DNA of 64,000 nucleotides from Pseudomonas lurida (GCF_013522705.1 NZ_JAAMRE010000005.1:62001-126000), one strand, 5' to 3'; shown: positions 40,550 to 50,280, counted from the stretch's first letter. Program-made: numbers and translations. The notes: generated by a model from the letters alone, not told the origin.

Positions 40550-40810
40550 ATGATTTCAACCCTGGAGCTACGCCGGATCATAGAGGAGAGTTTTCGACCA
40601 CTGGAGTGCCAATGCACTTTGATGCCTGGAAATTCGCTTCAGGTACGTGTGACTGATCCAGCGACTGGTAGTGTGGACCTGCTTGTCACTGGCATCTCGA
40701 CGCATACATTGGTCAGCCCGCGAGCCATCTCAGAGTTGATTGCTGAGCTTCGGTACGACCTCGACACAAACAAGCAAAAAAGCCTGGTAGGTATTTCTGC
40801 CGCCTGGTGA
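40550..40810 (+). CDS. DUF1652 family protein
   Basis: An 86-residue protein starting MISTLELRRIIEESFRPLEC. This N-terminus and the PGNSLQVRVTDPATGSVDLLVTGI strand region fit the small Pseudomonas DUF1652 family. The open frame extends 79 codons upstream, but a strong AGGAGG before the ATG at 40550 and family length favour the short form. Function unknown. Confidence 0.8.
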   Translation: MISTLELRRIIEESFRPLECQCTLMPGNSLQVRVTDPATGSVDLLVTGISTHTLVSPRAISELIAELRYDLDTNKQKSLVGISAAW

Positions 40811-40862
40811 GGCTCAGATAGTGCTGAGGGCTTGAGCCATTTTGAAGCCCTCAACACGCCCT

Positions 40863-41309
40863 CTAGGACATCCGCGCACCAGTTGGCTGTGCCGCAGGCT
40901 CTTCGACATCCATCCCTGCGACGGTCCCTGTGTCCGTACCGTGCAATTGCACCTCCTCGTTATCCCCCATCTTGCTGTAACGCTTGCGTAACTCGCGCAG
41001 CTCCTTGGTATCCAGATGATCCAATGAAAGGAAGGCGTTTTGCGCGTCGTTTGTTGCCCGGATCAGCTCATCGAGTTTGAGGTGCAAGATGTCGTTGTCC
41101 CTGTTCTGTGTGTTCTGAATGAGGAACACCATCAGGAAGGTGATGATTGTGGTCGACGTATTGATGATCAGTTGCCAGGTGTCGTTGTAGTGAAAGTACG
41201 GTCCGGTTAACGCCCAAGCGACAATCAGCAAAATAGCTGTCAGGAAGGTTTTCGAGCTGCCGGCCCAGTTAGAGAGTGCTTGGCAAAACTTTGCGAATTT
41301 CATGACCAT
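40863..41309 (-). CDS. Low-affinity iron permease family protein
   Basis: A 148-residue membrane protein. It has two hydrophobic helices (TFLTAILLIVAWALTG and LIINTSTTIITFLMVFLIQN) and the diagnostic NTQNRDNDILHLKLDELIRA segment of the Iron_permease family (PF04120). Bacterial members are not proven iron transporters. It may start two codons later (ATG at 41303). It sits with Mn catalase and a ZIP transporter, giving the island a metal and oxidative-stress theme. Confidence 0.88.
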   Translation of the reverse strand: MVMKFAKFCQALSNWAGSSKTFLTAILLIVAWALTGPYFHYNDTWQLIINTSTTIITFLMVFLIQNTQNRDNDILHLKLDELIRATNDAQNAFLSLDHLDTKELRELRKRYSKMGDNEEVQLHGTDTGTVAGMDVEEPAAQPTGARMS

Positions 41310-41639
41310 GAGTCCTAGTGGTAGATGACAGTTCGACCACGTACGCTCTCTGAAATTCTATGTTACATCTCCCAGCAGGGCTTCGATTTTTGCTCCCCGA
41401 AGACGTCCCGATCACTGATAGCAGTTGAGCCAACGAGCAGCGCAAAAGTTTGCGATGTCCGCACTCGGCGCCGACGACTGGCGGCAATTTTTTCCAAAAA
41501 TCCAATACAGAGCCGTTTGTCGCGGTGACTGAAAACAAATTGCAATTACTGCATCAGCTTACGCTTCAGATGTCTGTGGGCTCGCACCCGATCTTTCTCG
41601 GATGAGTATCGAGCCTCGCCTGACCTGAGGAGATTTGTC
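41310..41639. promoter_or_regulatory. Divergent region before the catalase gene
   Basis: These 330 non-coding bases separate the iron-permease gene from katN-like catalase. A GAGGAG ribosome site precedes the catalase ATG. No clear operator was found by eye. Confidence 0.4.
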
Positions 41640-42524
41640 ATGTTTCTACATAACAAGCGACTTCAATATACCGTGCGTGTCGCCGAGCCAAATCCGGGCT
41701 TGGCCAATCTGTTACTGGAGCAATTCGGCGGAGCACAAGGGGAGCTTGCAGCAGCATCGCGTTACTTTACCCAAGCGCTAGCCGAGGATGATCCTGGTCG
41801 AAAAGATCTGCTGATGGACATTGCGACCGAGGAGCTGAGCCACCTGGAAATTGTCGGCTCCATCATCGTCATGTTGAACAAGGGTGCCAAAGGCCGAATG
41901 GCCGAGGGCGTCGAAGAAGAGGGTGAGTTGTATCGGGCCATCAATGGCGCCGGTAACGACTCTCACATCACCAGTCTGCTGTACGGGGCAGGAGCACCGC
42001 TGATCAACTCGGCGGGCGTGCCATGGTCGGCAGCCTATGTCGATACGATCGGAGAGCCCACAGCTGATTTCCGCTCAAACATTGCCGCTGAGGCCCGCGC
42101 AAAAATCGTCTACGAGCGGCTGATGAATGTTACAGACGATCCTGGCGTTAAAGAGGCGCTCGGGTTTCTCATGACCCGTGAAATCGCCCACCAACTTTCC
42201 TTCGAAAAGGCACTGCACGCGATCCAGCCAAACTTCCCGCAAGGCAAGCTTCCCGGCATGCCGGAGTTCACCAACGTGTACTTCAATATGTCCCACGGGG
42301 AAGGCAGCACCCGTGGTCCGTGGAACCAGGGAGACGACTGGGAGTTCGTGGAAAACCCTGAGCCAGCGGTAGATGGCGGTGACGGTACCGCCAGTGTCCA
42401 GCTCAGCGCTGAGGAAGATGCGCTGCTGCTGGATATGAAGGCTCGAACCATGTCCGACCCGGACAGTAACCCTATCACTGGCGCCGATCTAGGTGCGGGT
42501 GTTCAAGGCCAACCAGAAGCTTGA
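41640..42524 (+). CDS. Manganese (non-haem) catalase
   Basis: A 294-residue di-manganese catalase that breaks down hydrogen peroxide in the cytosol. Metal ligands are visible as E35 in GGAQGELAAASRYF and E65-x-x-H68 in ATEELSHLE. A second pair lies in IAAEARAKIVYERL and REIAHQLSFEKAL. Length and C-terminal tail are those of the KatN/YdbD-type enzymes common in Pseudomonas stress islands. Confidence 0.95.
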   Translation: MFLHNKRLQYTVRVAEPNPGLANLLLEQFGGAQGELAAASRYFTQALAEDDPGRKDLLMDIATEELSHLEIVGSIIVMLNKGAKGRMAEGVEEEGELYRAINGAGNDSHITSLLYGAGAPLINSAGVPWSAAYVDTIGEPTADFRSNIAAEARAKIVYERLMNVTDDPGVKEALGFLMTREIAHQLSFEKALHAIQPNFPQGKLPGMPEFTNVYFNMSHGEGSTRGPWNQGDDWEFVENPEPAVDGGDGTASVQLSAEEDALLLDMKARTMSDPDSNPITGADLGAGVQGQPEA

Positions 42525-42528
42525 TCAG

Positions 42529-42559
42529 AACCGCACGTCGCAACAGCGTGCGGTTTTTT
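42529..42559 (+). terminator. Terminator after Mn catalase
   Basis: AACCGCACG and CGTGCGGTT arms, a 9-base loop, then TTTTTA. Confidence 0.9.
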
Positions 42560-42584
42560 ATCCATGCAATCAGAGGTACACAAC

Positions 42585-42746
42585 ATGAATTCGAATCCCG
42601 GCGTTTTAAACAATGACCTAGCGCAGTCCTTGTCCGATCGATTCAACGCTACCGCCACATCCTTTAACCGGACCGCTACGCGAATCGCTAAAACCTTGCG
42701 TCAGTCGACAGTCAGTTCTAATGGGAAGCGTTCAACCGGACGGTAG
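42585..42746 (+). CDS. Small hypothetical protein
   Basis: A 53-residue basic, Ser/Thr/Asn-rich protein (MNSNPGVLNNDLAQSLSDRF, later RIAKTLRQSTVSSNGK). An AGAGG site precedes the ATG at 42585; an earlier in-frame ATG is less likely. It ends eight bases before the ZIP gene, so it may be its translational leader. I do not recognise it. Confidence 0.5.
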   Translation: MNSNPGVLNNDLAQSLSDRFNATATSFNRTATRIAKTLRQSTVSSNGKRSTGR

Positions 42747-42754
42747 GAGGCGAC

Positions 42755-43684
42755 ATGTCTTTCTCCTCATCGTCCGCGAGAACTCCATTGCGCACTTGGT
42801 GGGGCATGGCGTCCAGTGGGGGTTGGCCAGGAGTCATATTCTGGGGGACGCTCTTGCTCGTAACGGGTCTGCTGTTGATCAGCGGTTACTCCGCGATGGT
42901 AGGAGCTGAAAAGGAAAATCTGCGCCTGGCCGCACTGGGTGGCCTGTCAGGATTTGGGGCGACCGCTTTGGGTGCTTTGGTGGCCATCGTCCTTCGCGAT
43001 ATCGCCTCGCGCACCCAAGACATCATGCTGGGATTCGCCGCCGGCATGATGCTGGCGGCCAGTTCCTTCTCACTGATCCTGCCGGGTATCGAGGCCGCTC
43101 AGGCGCTGTGTGGCAACCAGCTACTGGCCGCTTGTGTCGTTGTGTTTGGATTGGCCTTAGGCGTTGCGCTGATGGTTGGCCTAGATCGGTTTGTGCCACA
43201 CGAACACCAAGAAAGCGGCAGGCGCGGACCGGACTCTAAACGCATCAATCGCGTCTGGCTGTTCGTATTGGCCATCACCCTGCACAACCTGCCAGAGGGA
43301 ATGGCAATCGGCGTCAGCTTCGCCAATGGCGACATGAAAGTGGGCCTGCCGCTGACAACTGCCATTGCCATCCAAGACATTCCGGAAGGGCTCGCCGTTG
43401 CACTGGCTTTACGTGTCACCGGCGTCTCTGCTTGGCGGGCGGCGTTGATCGCCATCGGTTCCGGTTTGATGGAGCCCTTGGGCGCAGTGGTAGGACTGGG
43501 TGTATCGAGCGGCTTCGCCCTTGGCTATCCAATAGCCTTGGGCCTAGCAGCCGGCGCGATGATCTTCGTGGTGTCGCACGAGGTCATTCCTGAAACACAC
43601 CGCAACGGCCACGAGACGCCAGCGACCTTAGGGCTGATGCTTGGATTCGGGGTGATGATGTTCCTCGACACTGCGTTGGGATAG
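42755..43684 (+). CDS. ZIP-family divalent metal transporter
   Basis: A 309-residue membrane protein with about eight hydrophobic segments. It carries the ZIP metal-site motifs HNLPEGMAIGVSF in helix 4 and QDIPEGLAVALAL in helix 5. It also has a His/Glu-rich cytoplasmic loop (RFVPHEHQESGRR). Members move Zn, Mn or Fe into the cytosol; beside a Mn catalase, manganese is a reasonable guess but not shown. Confidence 0.92.
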   Translation: MSFSSSSARTPLRTWWGMASSGGWPGVIFWGTLLLVTGLLLISGYSAMVGAEKENLRLAALGGLSGFGATALGALVAIVLRDIASRTQDIMLGFAAGMMLAASSFSLILPGIEAAQALCGNQLLAACVVVFGLALGVALMVGLDRFVPHEHQESGRRGPDSKRINRVWLFVLAITLHNLPEGMAIGVSFANGDMKVGLPLTTAIAIQDIPEGLAVALALRVTGVSAWRAALIAIGSGLMEPLGAVVGLGVSSGFALGYPIALGLAAGAMIFVVSHEVIPETHRNGHETPATLGLMLGFGVMMFLDTALG

Positions 43685-43832
43685 CGGCATGAACACTTCA
43701 TCCGCGAATCGAAAAAATCTTGGAACGCCTCTTAAAAATATTGAGTCAGTTTTCATGATCGCCACGATGGCGGGCGAGTAAACCAAGCGCCACGCCTCGG
43801 GTAAACATCCAACGACCAGAAGGAAGTTAGAA

Positions 43833-44330
43833 ATGGCTAGAAAAACTGTTGAAGACTTGTTCATCCATGAACTCTCCGATGTTTACAGCGCCGAGAAGCA
43901 GATTACCAAAGCGTTGCCGCGCTTGGCGCGGGCCGCGACCAACCCACTGCTCGCCGAAGCCTTCACCTCGCACCTTGAAGAGACCCAAGGCCAAATCGAA
44001 CGCATCGATCAGCTAGTCGAACTCACTGGCCTGAAGCTCAAACGCATGAAGTGTGTTGCGATGGAGGGCTTAGTCGAAGAGTCCAAAGAGTTGCTCGACG
44101 AAATAGATAAAGGCGCGGTGCTGGATGCGGCGCTGATCGGTGCGGCGCAGAAGGTCGAACATTACGAAATCGCCAGTTACGGCACGCTGATCGCGATGGC
44201 TAAGCACCTGAAACTCGACGATGCGGCTGCACTGTTGCAAGCCACCCTCGCTGAGGAGAAAGGCGCCGACGAGAAGCTGTCGAAGATTGCCGAGCAAGGT
44301 GGTAACCAGGCGGCGACCCTCGAAAAATAG
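43833..44330 (+). CDS. YciF/YciE-like ferritin-fold protein (DUF892)
   Basis: A 165-residue four-helix protein: the N-terminal TVEDLFIHELSDVYSAEKQI, FTSHLEETQGQIERIDQL, and VEHYEIASYGTLIAMAKHL carry the carboxylate and His residues expected for a ferritin-like di-iron fold. The family is induced by stress in enterics, and its enzymatic role is unsettled. A terminator follows. Confidence 0.92.
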   Translation: MARKTVEDLFIHELSDVYSAEKQITKALPRLARAATNPLLAEAFTSHLEETQGQIERIDQLVELTGLKLKRMKCVAMEGLVEESKELLDEIDKGAVLDAALIGAAQKVEHYEIASYGTLIAMAKHLKLDDAAALLQATLAEEKGADEKLSKIAEQGGNQAATLEK

Positions 44331-44354
44331 AGACCTTTGAACTAGGTCGAATGC

Positions 44355-44389
44355 ACGCCACGGCGCATACGGTAGCCGTGGCGTTTTTA
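44355..44389 (+). terminator. Terminator after the YciF-like gene
   Basis: ACGCCACGGC and GCCGTGGCGT perfect arms with a 10-base loop, then TTTTA. Confidence 0.92.
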
Positions 44390-44467
44390 GACTAAGCCGA
44401 TTGTCGTGTTGTATGAACCTTACCCATTGCCTGTTCGCCCAACGTATACGAATGACGGAGGTGCATC

Positions 44468-44689
44468 ATGCAAACCGAATATCTTTGGATCGCCTGCGCA
44501 GGGATTCTTCTCCTGTTGGATCTGTGGGCACTGAACAGTGTCATCAGGAGCGATAAGCCTTCCGGAACCAAAGCAGGTTGGACAGCGTTGATCTTTCTGG
44601 CGCCCCTGATCGGGGTCGTAATCTGGGGTGTCGCAGGGCCGCGAGGCATCACCAAAGGGCCATCTTCGCCGGAACATAGCAAAGGATGA
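44468..44689 (+). CDS. PLDc_N-domain small membrane protein
   Basis: A 73-residue protein with two membrane helices (WIACAGILLLLDLWAL and WTALIFLAPLIGVVIWGVAG). It carries the WxxxIFLAPLIGxxIWxxxGPR pattern of the cardiolipin-synthase N-terminal domain, without the phospholipase part. Such free domains are common, and their role is unknown. It ends 10 bases before the next gene. Confidence 0.82.
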   Translation: MQTEYLWIACAGILLLLDLWALNSVIRSDKPSGTKAGWTALIFLAPLIGVVIWGVAGPRGITKGPSSPEHSKG

Positions 44690-44699
44690 ACTCACAGGG

Positions 44700-45260
44700 A
44701 TGGACACACCTGAGGTTAACGCTTTGCCAAGAATCCTGACTTCACAAACCAGCGAAGCCGAGCTAACCGCACACAACGCCCAGATGTTCGGGTCGCCCAA
44801 GGAGCGGCTGGAGTTTTATCGTCGTGAGATTCATTACGAAACGTCGATCTTGGCCAATCGGACTGATGCGTACTTGGCAGCGCAATCCTTTTTGGTGATC
44901 GCATTCGCGTCCTGTATGGGAAACCTCAACCCCGAGTGGGGCAAGCTGTTCACGCTGATCGTGCCTGCTTTTCTTGCACTGCTGGGATTACTCAGCACGC
45001 TTAACGCTTGGCCCGGCATTCGGGCAGCCTACGACATCATTGATCATTGGTACTACAAGCAGAGTGAGCTCTTGAGGAGCGAACCGGTGATGGGCATGGC
45101 CTATGATGAGTCTCCGCTGTTCTGCGAGCGAGAATCTACCCACAAGGGCTATCGCAAGGCACTGTTATTTTCTGTGCGCACACCTTGGATCTTCGCAACG
45201 TTTTGGATCGTGCTCGGATTCTGGTCAGTGCTCATCCAGCTCACAAAACCGTTCGGTTAG
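44700..45260 (+). CDS. Hypothetical membrane protein
   Basis: A 186-residue protein. A charged N-terminal half (FGSPKERLEFYRREIHYETS) precedes two membrane helices (about residues 60-100, AAQSFLVIAFASC and LFTLIVPAFLALLGLLSTL). A third lies near the end (TPWIFATFWIVLGFWSVLIQ). This resembles small predicted SLATT-like or channel-type membrane proteins, but I cannot assign a family. It probably shares a transcript with the PLDc_N gene. Confidence 0.65.
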   Translation: MDTPEVNALPRILTSQTSEAELTAHNAQMFGSPKERLEFYRREIHYETSILANRTDAYLAAQSFLVIAFASCMGNLNPEWGKLFTLIVPAFLALLGLLSTLNAWPGIRAAYDIIDHWYYKQSELLRSEPVMGMAYDESPLFCERESTHKGYRKALLFSVRTPWIFATFWIVLGFWSVLIQLTKPFG

Positions 45261-45283
45261 CTAACCACTCACCGTGTGATTGT

Positions 45284-45532
45284 TCAGGGTAAAGGGGAGT
45301 TTATAAGTTGCCCGCGAATGCGCAGCAGATCCTGCTGCGCTTCGGTACGGTTAGCATCGGCCAGCGCTTTAGCTTCAGTAAAATGCTCCCAGGAAACGGC
45401 ACTCGTCGAATCGCCCTCAAGAAGACTGTAGGCATATGCCTCCAGCCGATCCGCTTCGAAAAAGAAAGCAGCATTACGAGCGAGTTCATCATCGCCCTGC
45501 GAAACCACAGGCGGCGTCGTATCCTGATTCAT
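45284..45532 (-). CDS. Small hypothetical protein
   Basis: An 82-residue acidic, Ala-rich protein (MNQDTTPPVVSQGDDELARN, later EHFTEAKALADANRTEAQQD), largely helical. Its ATG overlaps the stop of the upstream gene by four bases, so both form one operon. GGAGG lies 12 bases upstream. Not recognised. Confidence 0.6.
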   Translation of the reverse strand: MNQDTTPPVVSQGDDELARNAAFFFEADRLEAYAYSLLEGDSTSAVSWEHFTEAKALADANRTEAQQDLLRIRGQLINSPLP

Positions 45533-45786
45533 GTTGTAACGGCCTCCGTCCAATCAACTTTGGTGGTTTCCCGCCATCTCACATCTGTCACGCCGAACCT
45601 TTCAGCCATAGGCTTGCTGAACACCTTGAGCGGTGCCTTCCCGGGTTTGGGAATAGGCGCCAAGTCCGCATCGCAACATGCCCAATGCCAGGCATCGGCG
45701 TTCCGCATTTTTGGCGAACGAATAACGAACGATTTCGGCTTCCCATGAAGCCGGTATTCAATGACGTACAGATCAGTGCGATTCAT
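45529..45786 (-). CDS. Small conserved Pseudomonas protein (DUF6555-like)
   Basis: An 85-residue protein starting MNRTDLYVIEYRLHGKPKSF, with RNADAWHWACCDADL and PMAERFGVTDVRWRE. I associate this pattern with the Pseudomonas DUF6555 group from memory. AGGAGGG precedes the ATG at 45786. The IS3 element ends only 30 bases upstream of the start, so the native promoter has probably been separated from this gene pair. Confidence 0.6.
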   Translation of the reverse strand: MNRTDLYVIEYRLHGKPKSFVIRSPKMRNADAWHWACCDADLAPIPKPGKAPLKVFSKPMAERFGVTDVRWRETTKVDWTEAVTT

Positions 45787-45823
45787 GAAACCCTCCTTTT
45801 GTTCATATGCAAAGGTGTAGTGG

Positions 45824-47007
<1,184 letters not shown>

Positions 47008-47083
47008 TCTCGCCTAAATGGGTGTCCGGTTTCATTAGACCACTACAAGTTTCTATAGTTCACTGTCTCGAACTTCCCCAAAA

Positions 47084-47245
47084 ATGGGGGGCGGCGAACA
47101 AAACTTGGATGACAACATGGCTGAATTGGAAGCCTTTTTTCATGATGAAATTCGTGTTAAAGAGGGAGAAGCTCGCCTGAGACAAGCGATGGAGTATAGT
47201 CAAGAATTACTGAAGGAGATGGCATCAAAGATGGGGGCAAAGTGA
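47084..47245 (+). CDS. Short hypothetical frame beside the IS
   Basis: A 53-codon frame (MGGGEQNLDDNMAELEAFFH, later VKEGEARLRQAMEYSQELLK), acidic and helical. The frame is open back to the IS boundary at 47,047, so it may be the surviving 3' end of a gene cut by the IS rather than a whole gene. No clear ribosome site is seen. Confidence 0.35.
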   Translation: MGGGEQNLDDNMAELEAFFHDEIRVKEGEARLRQAMEYSQELLKEMASKMGAK

Positions 47246-47290
47246 TTTGCTTCTGTTTTTGACAAGGGTGTTAACCTATTTTTTACGCTG

Positions 47291-47299
47291 TTATCCACA
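47291..47299 (+). promoter_or_regulatory. Perfect DnaA box inside the transposon
   Basis: TTATCCACA in non-coding DNA between the short frame and the hsp20 terminator. The 258 bases at 47,246-47,503 contain no supported gene. Confidence 0.4.
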
Positions 47300-47460
47300 G
47301 TGATTAACGGAGAATCAATTTAGGTTACAGCCCTCAATGCAACTGCGGCCTTGAGCCACCTAGGGCCGCATTTTGATCACCCTGCTTCGGATCATGCTCG
47401 GATCGATGTGGCAAAGCTCGCTCGATGGTAAAACCTTCGATTTACATTCAGCCAATAACG

Positions 47461-47488
47461 ATAAAGGCGCTCCGAGGAGCGCCTTTAT
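47461..47488. terminator. Bidirectional terminator of hsp20
   Basis: Perfect 13-base arms (ATAAAGGCGCTCC and GGAGCGCCTTTAT) around two bases. Confidence 0.88.
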
Positions 47489-47503
47489 TGTTGGTGAGGC
47501 TAT

Positions 47504-47962
47504 TTACTGTACGCTGACTGGCCTCGAATTCGCTTGAACAGACTCACCGATCGCGATGCGCTTAGGCTTCGCCTCTTCCGGTACAACCCTAAGCAAATCG
47601 ATACTCAGCAACCCGTTAGAAAGCTTTGCTCCCTGCACTTCGATATGGTCCATCAAGCGAAACGACAGACGGAAAGCACGCTGAGCAATACCTTGATGGA
47701 GATAGGTGACTTCAGCGTTATTTTCTCGCTTATCGCCGGCGACCATTAGAACGCCTTTTTCCACCTGGATTTCCAGATCTTCCTCCGCCAAACCGGCGAC
47801 TGCGATGACAATTCGGTACTGGTCATCACCATGCTTTTCTACGTTATGGGGGGGATATGACGTACCGGCCTCACTACGAAGCGCCGACTCGAAAAGGTCG
47901 TTGAAACGATCAAAGCCAACCGAGTGACGGAACAGAGGTGCCAACGAAAGGGTAGTTGCCAT
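47504..47962 (-). CDS. Small heat-shock protein, Hsp20/IbpA type
   Basis: A 152-residue alpha-crystallin-domain chaperone: N-terminal LFRHSVGFDRFNDLFESAL, the crystallin core PPHNVEKHGDDQYRIVIAVA to LSNGLLSIDLLRVVPEEAKP, and a C-terminal tail with PKRIAI as the I-x-I-type anchor. AGGAG precedes the ATG at 47962, preferred over an upstream start. It holds unfolding proteins for refolding. It is cargo that fits the stress theme of the island. Confidence 0.93.
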   Translation of the reverse strand: MATTLSLAPLFRHSVGFDRFNDLFESALRSEAGTSYPPHNVEKHGDDQYRIVIAVAGLAEEDLEIQVEKGVLMVAGDKRENNAEVTYLHQGIAQRAFRLSFRLMDHIEVQGAKLSNGLLSIDLLRVVPEEAKPKRIAIGESVQANSRPVSVQ

Positions 47963-48151
47963 GGCTAAATCTCCTGAGTTTTCTCCAAGTGATTTGAGTC
48001 GCGACCCGCTTTCGGCATCGCGCAAAACCCTAGGTAGGTTCCGGAGATAAAATTTCAAGACCCACTTAAAACAAATTTTTTGCCCGCGATTGTGTACCTG
48101 CCGGTCAACAGATTGCCCACAAAGACGGTGACTTGAGCAGTAACAAGTAAG

Positions 48152-48164
48152 ATGATGGCATCAT
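48152..48164. promoter_or_regulatory. Palindrome before the Beta-protein gene
   Basis: ATGATG-G-CATCAT is a perfect 13-base palindrome ending at a TAGAAT -10-like box (48164-48169), 30 bases before the start codon. It is a candidate operator. Confidence 0.5.
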
Positions 48165-48193
48165 AGAATCAAAAACAATCCTAAGGAGAGGAA

Positions 48194-49222
48194 ATGCCGT
48201 TTCAACACCCCGAGTATCCGCCCTACATTCCGGTCATCAAATGGCAAAAGGCTGAGCAAAAGGCATTGGCAGCCATCGATGAACAGCTCGTTGATCACGT
48301 CTGGCCATGCATTGAAGTCAGAGGCGTCACGCATCATCAGTTATTGATGTCCGAGGTGTATCACTATTGGAAAGGTACAGCGCTCGTCGACTATGCGGAT
48401 CCGAGCGGCCGATTGGGTGGCCGTCGAATGGAGGTGTTTGAGTCATTTCTTTCGGTCGCCGGGGCCAAGAATTACCCCATCATTCCGGTGTTGGACTCTC
48501 GCGACGCTGTCGAAATCGGCGACAGGATGAAACAGCTCCTGATGACCTTTGACTCGGTCGTTGTCCGCCTGCGAATCGACGGCGTTTACCTCTCCACCGA
48601 CCACTTCAAACAGGCCCAGGACGCATGCAGGATCCTGAGCGGACTGAACATTTCGCCACGGTTGATGATCGACATGGGTGAATGCCCTGCGCAATGGACC
48701 GCTCCTGATTTGAAGTCCTTTTCCGCAGTGCTGCGAGACATGAAAGGTTGCGGCTACAGCACGGTGCACCTGACGTCAGGAGCTTACCCAGCGAGCCTCA
48801 CAGATGTGTCGGCAATGGCTACTTACGATCGGGACGACTGGCGGCTCTGGGGAGAGCTGAAGACGATCGCTTCAGATTTACAGGTGGGGTATTCCGACTA
48901 CGGGATACTCTCGCCCAAATGGACGGAAGAAGTCCTCAAGAAAATCGCCAAAAAAGTCGCACTGCGGTATACCCGCGATGATAGCTGGCTCATCCTGAAA
49001 GCCGCCGGCAAGACCAAACAGGACTCGATCGACCTTTCGGTCATTTTGATCACGACCTACGCCAGTGACTTCAAGGGCGCGACTTATTCTCTGGGGGATC
49101 GATTGATGGCCACCCGGGCGGATTCAAAGGTACCCGATCGAGAGAAGAAAGGTGGAGCGTCCTCTCACCTAACCGAAGCATGGATCCATCACATTGCTTA
49201 CGTCGTCAAAGACCAATACTAA
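48194..49222 (+). CDS. Phage T4 Beta-protein family protein
   Basis: A 342-residue protein. The opening YIPVIKWQKAEQKAL, the internal YPIIPVLDSRD and VVVRLRIDGV strands and the SPRLMIDMGEC stretch fit the Beta_protein family (PF14350), named after a T4 protein. The fold looks like an alpha/beta barrel. It has no known activity, but bacterial copies are often found in defence-rich islands beside sce7726-type genes, as here. AGGAG precedes the ATG. Its 3' end overlaps the convergent neighbour by 17 bases. Confidence 0.8.
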   Translation: MPFQHPEYPPYIPVIKWQKAEQKALAAIDEQLVDHVWPCIEVRGVTHHQLLMSEVYHYWKGTALVDYADPSGRLGGRRMEVFESFLSVAGAKNYPIIPVLDSRDAVEIGDRMKQLLMTFDSVVVRLRIDGVYLSTDHFKQAQDACRILSGLNISPRLMIDMGECPAQWTAPDLKSFSAVLRDMKGCGYSTVHLTSGAYPASLTDVSAMATYDRDDWRLWGELKTIASDLQVGYSDYGILSPKWTEEVLKKIAKKVALRYTRDDSWLILKAAGKTKQDSIDLSVILITTYASDFKGATYSLGDRLMATRADSKVPDREKKGGASSHLTEAWIHHIAYVVKDQY

Positions 49223-49796
49223 AGAGATCTTGAGGCACTTCTTCTGACGAAGCCTCACCTCTTTTGAGCAGGTAACTACGCACCGTCTGGCGCAACTCGT
49301 CGAGTGTAAGCACTTGCGCAACCCGATCTTGCAGCATGTACAGACTTCTACCCCGCCAGCCTCTCACAGCGCCACGGCTCTCCAGAACGCTAAGGCATTC
49401 CTCTCGTTTGAGAAGAGTCGCGAGGACTTCAGGTTCCTGACCTTTGTTAGGTTTGGCACGTCGTACTTGCTTGAACCCAGCATGCTCATGCTCGGGAACC
49501 AATAGGATTCCCCACCATTGCGGCAGCATGGGCATCGCTTTCTTGAGGTGTCGCTCGGTAGTTACCAGGGTGACGTGATCAAATACTCTCGCGTATCGGG
49601 ACCCTTGTCCCAGCAAACGCTTGAGCGAATCCCCCTCGCTCTTGATCTCGTAGCAATGCATGTCGTAAGCATCCACGACGTCGGCTCGGATCTCTCCGCC
49701 ACTGAGCTGCAACTCCTCAAGGAGCATGCCCGACATACTGCCGCGTACACAGTCCAGGTGGTGCGCCAATGCTCGTTTGATTTCTGCCTCACGCAT
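49206..49796 (-). CDS. sce7726-family putative nuclease
   Basis: A 196-residue protein. The segment GGEIRADVVDAYDMHCYEIK has an Asp (D39) followed by E50-I51-K52, the layout of a PD-(D/E)xK nuclease core. Upstream is the helix AEIKRALAHHLD. This matches the sce7726 family. The ATG at 49796 (MREAEIKR) is preferred over one 14 codons upstream. It is divergent from the HTH gene at 49,914 and convergent with the Beta-protein gene. Nuclease activity is inferred. Confidence 0.78.
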   Translation of the reverse strand: MREAEIKRALAHHLDCVRGSMSGMLLEELQLSGGEIRADVVDAYDMHCYEIKSEGDSLKRLLGQGSRYARVFDHVTLVTTERHLKKAMPMLPQWWGILLVPEHEHAGFKQVRRAKPNKGQEPEVLATLLKREECLSVLESRGAVRGWRGRSLYMLQDRVAQVLTLDELRQTVRSYLLKRGEASSEEVPQDLFSIGL

Positions 49797-49888
49797 TATC
49801 GTTGCCTTGAAATGAAAAAATACTGCGGACAGCCGCAAAGTCTAACCCATCAGGGCGCAAACGCCTCGTGACACGTAGGGTTTGGATC

Positions 49889-49925
49889 TATGCAAATATG
49901 CTAACATTCTATCATGAATTGCATA
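49889..49925. promoter_or_regulatory. Inverted repeat over the HTH gene start
   Basis: TATGCAA (49889-49895) and TTGCATA (49919-49925) face each other across the start codon, in the gap shared with the divergent sce7726 gene. The HTH protein may bind here and control both directions. Confidence 0.5.
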
Positions 49926-50243
49926 AAACCACCCCAGCTGCTTCAGCATGAACTTCGCCAGTTCTTCGAGCGAGGTAAAATCACGTCCAGCAGCGCAATA
50001 GCAAGGATGACCGGCATCTCCCAGTCTCAGATCTATCGCAATCTTTACGGTCGACCAAAGCGAGTAACCAGCACCCTCAAAGCTTTATGCGATTATGCAA
50101 ATATCTCCATCTTTGCTGAAAAGGCAGATCCGCGTAATTCTCCCATTTTAATGGACGCTCTTGGCCTGGTATGGGATGGCACAGACCAGCACGCAAAGCG
50201 GCTGGCTGAATTGCTATTTGCTCATCGCAAGGCGTGCCTGTAA
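49914..50243 (+). CDS. HTH regulator of the ImmA/PIN operon
   Basis: A 109-residue protein with a lambda-repressor-like helix-turn-helix (ITSSSAIARMTGISQSQIYR, then NLYGRPKRVTSTLKALCDYA). A short C-terminal helical region follows. It is the first of three genes in one direction and the likely repressor of the module and of the divergent sce7726 gene. Such HTH proteins paired with ImmA/IrrE peptidases are often cleaved by them to release transcription. Confidence 0.72.
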   Translation: MNCIKPPQLLQHELRQFFERGKITSSSAIARMTGISQSQIYRNLYGRPKRVTSTLKALCDYANISIFAEKADPRNSPILMDALGLVWDGTDQHAKRLAELLFAHRKACL

Positions 50244-50280
50244 AAATGATTGACGACGCAGCAGTACACAGGAGGGGTCC

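Noticed and set aside
47409-47425. TGTGGCA as a possible left transposon end
   Set aside because: Only seven bases match a right-end candidate and no duplication exists; the 35,634 end with CCGGA is far better.
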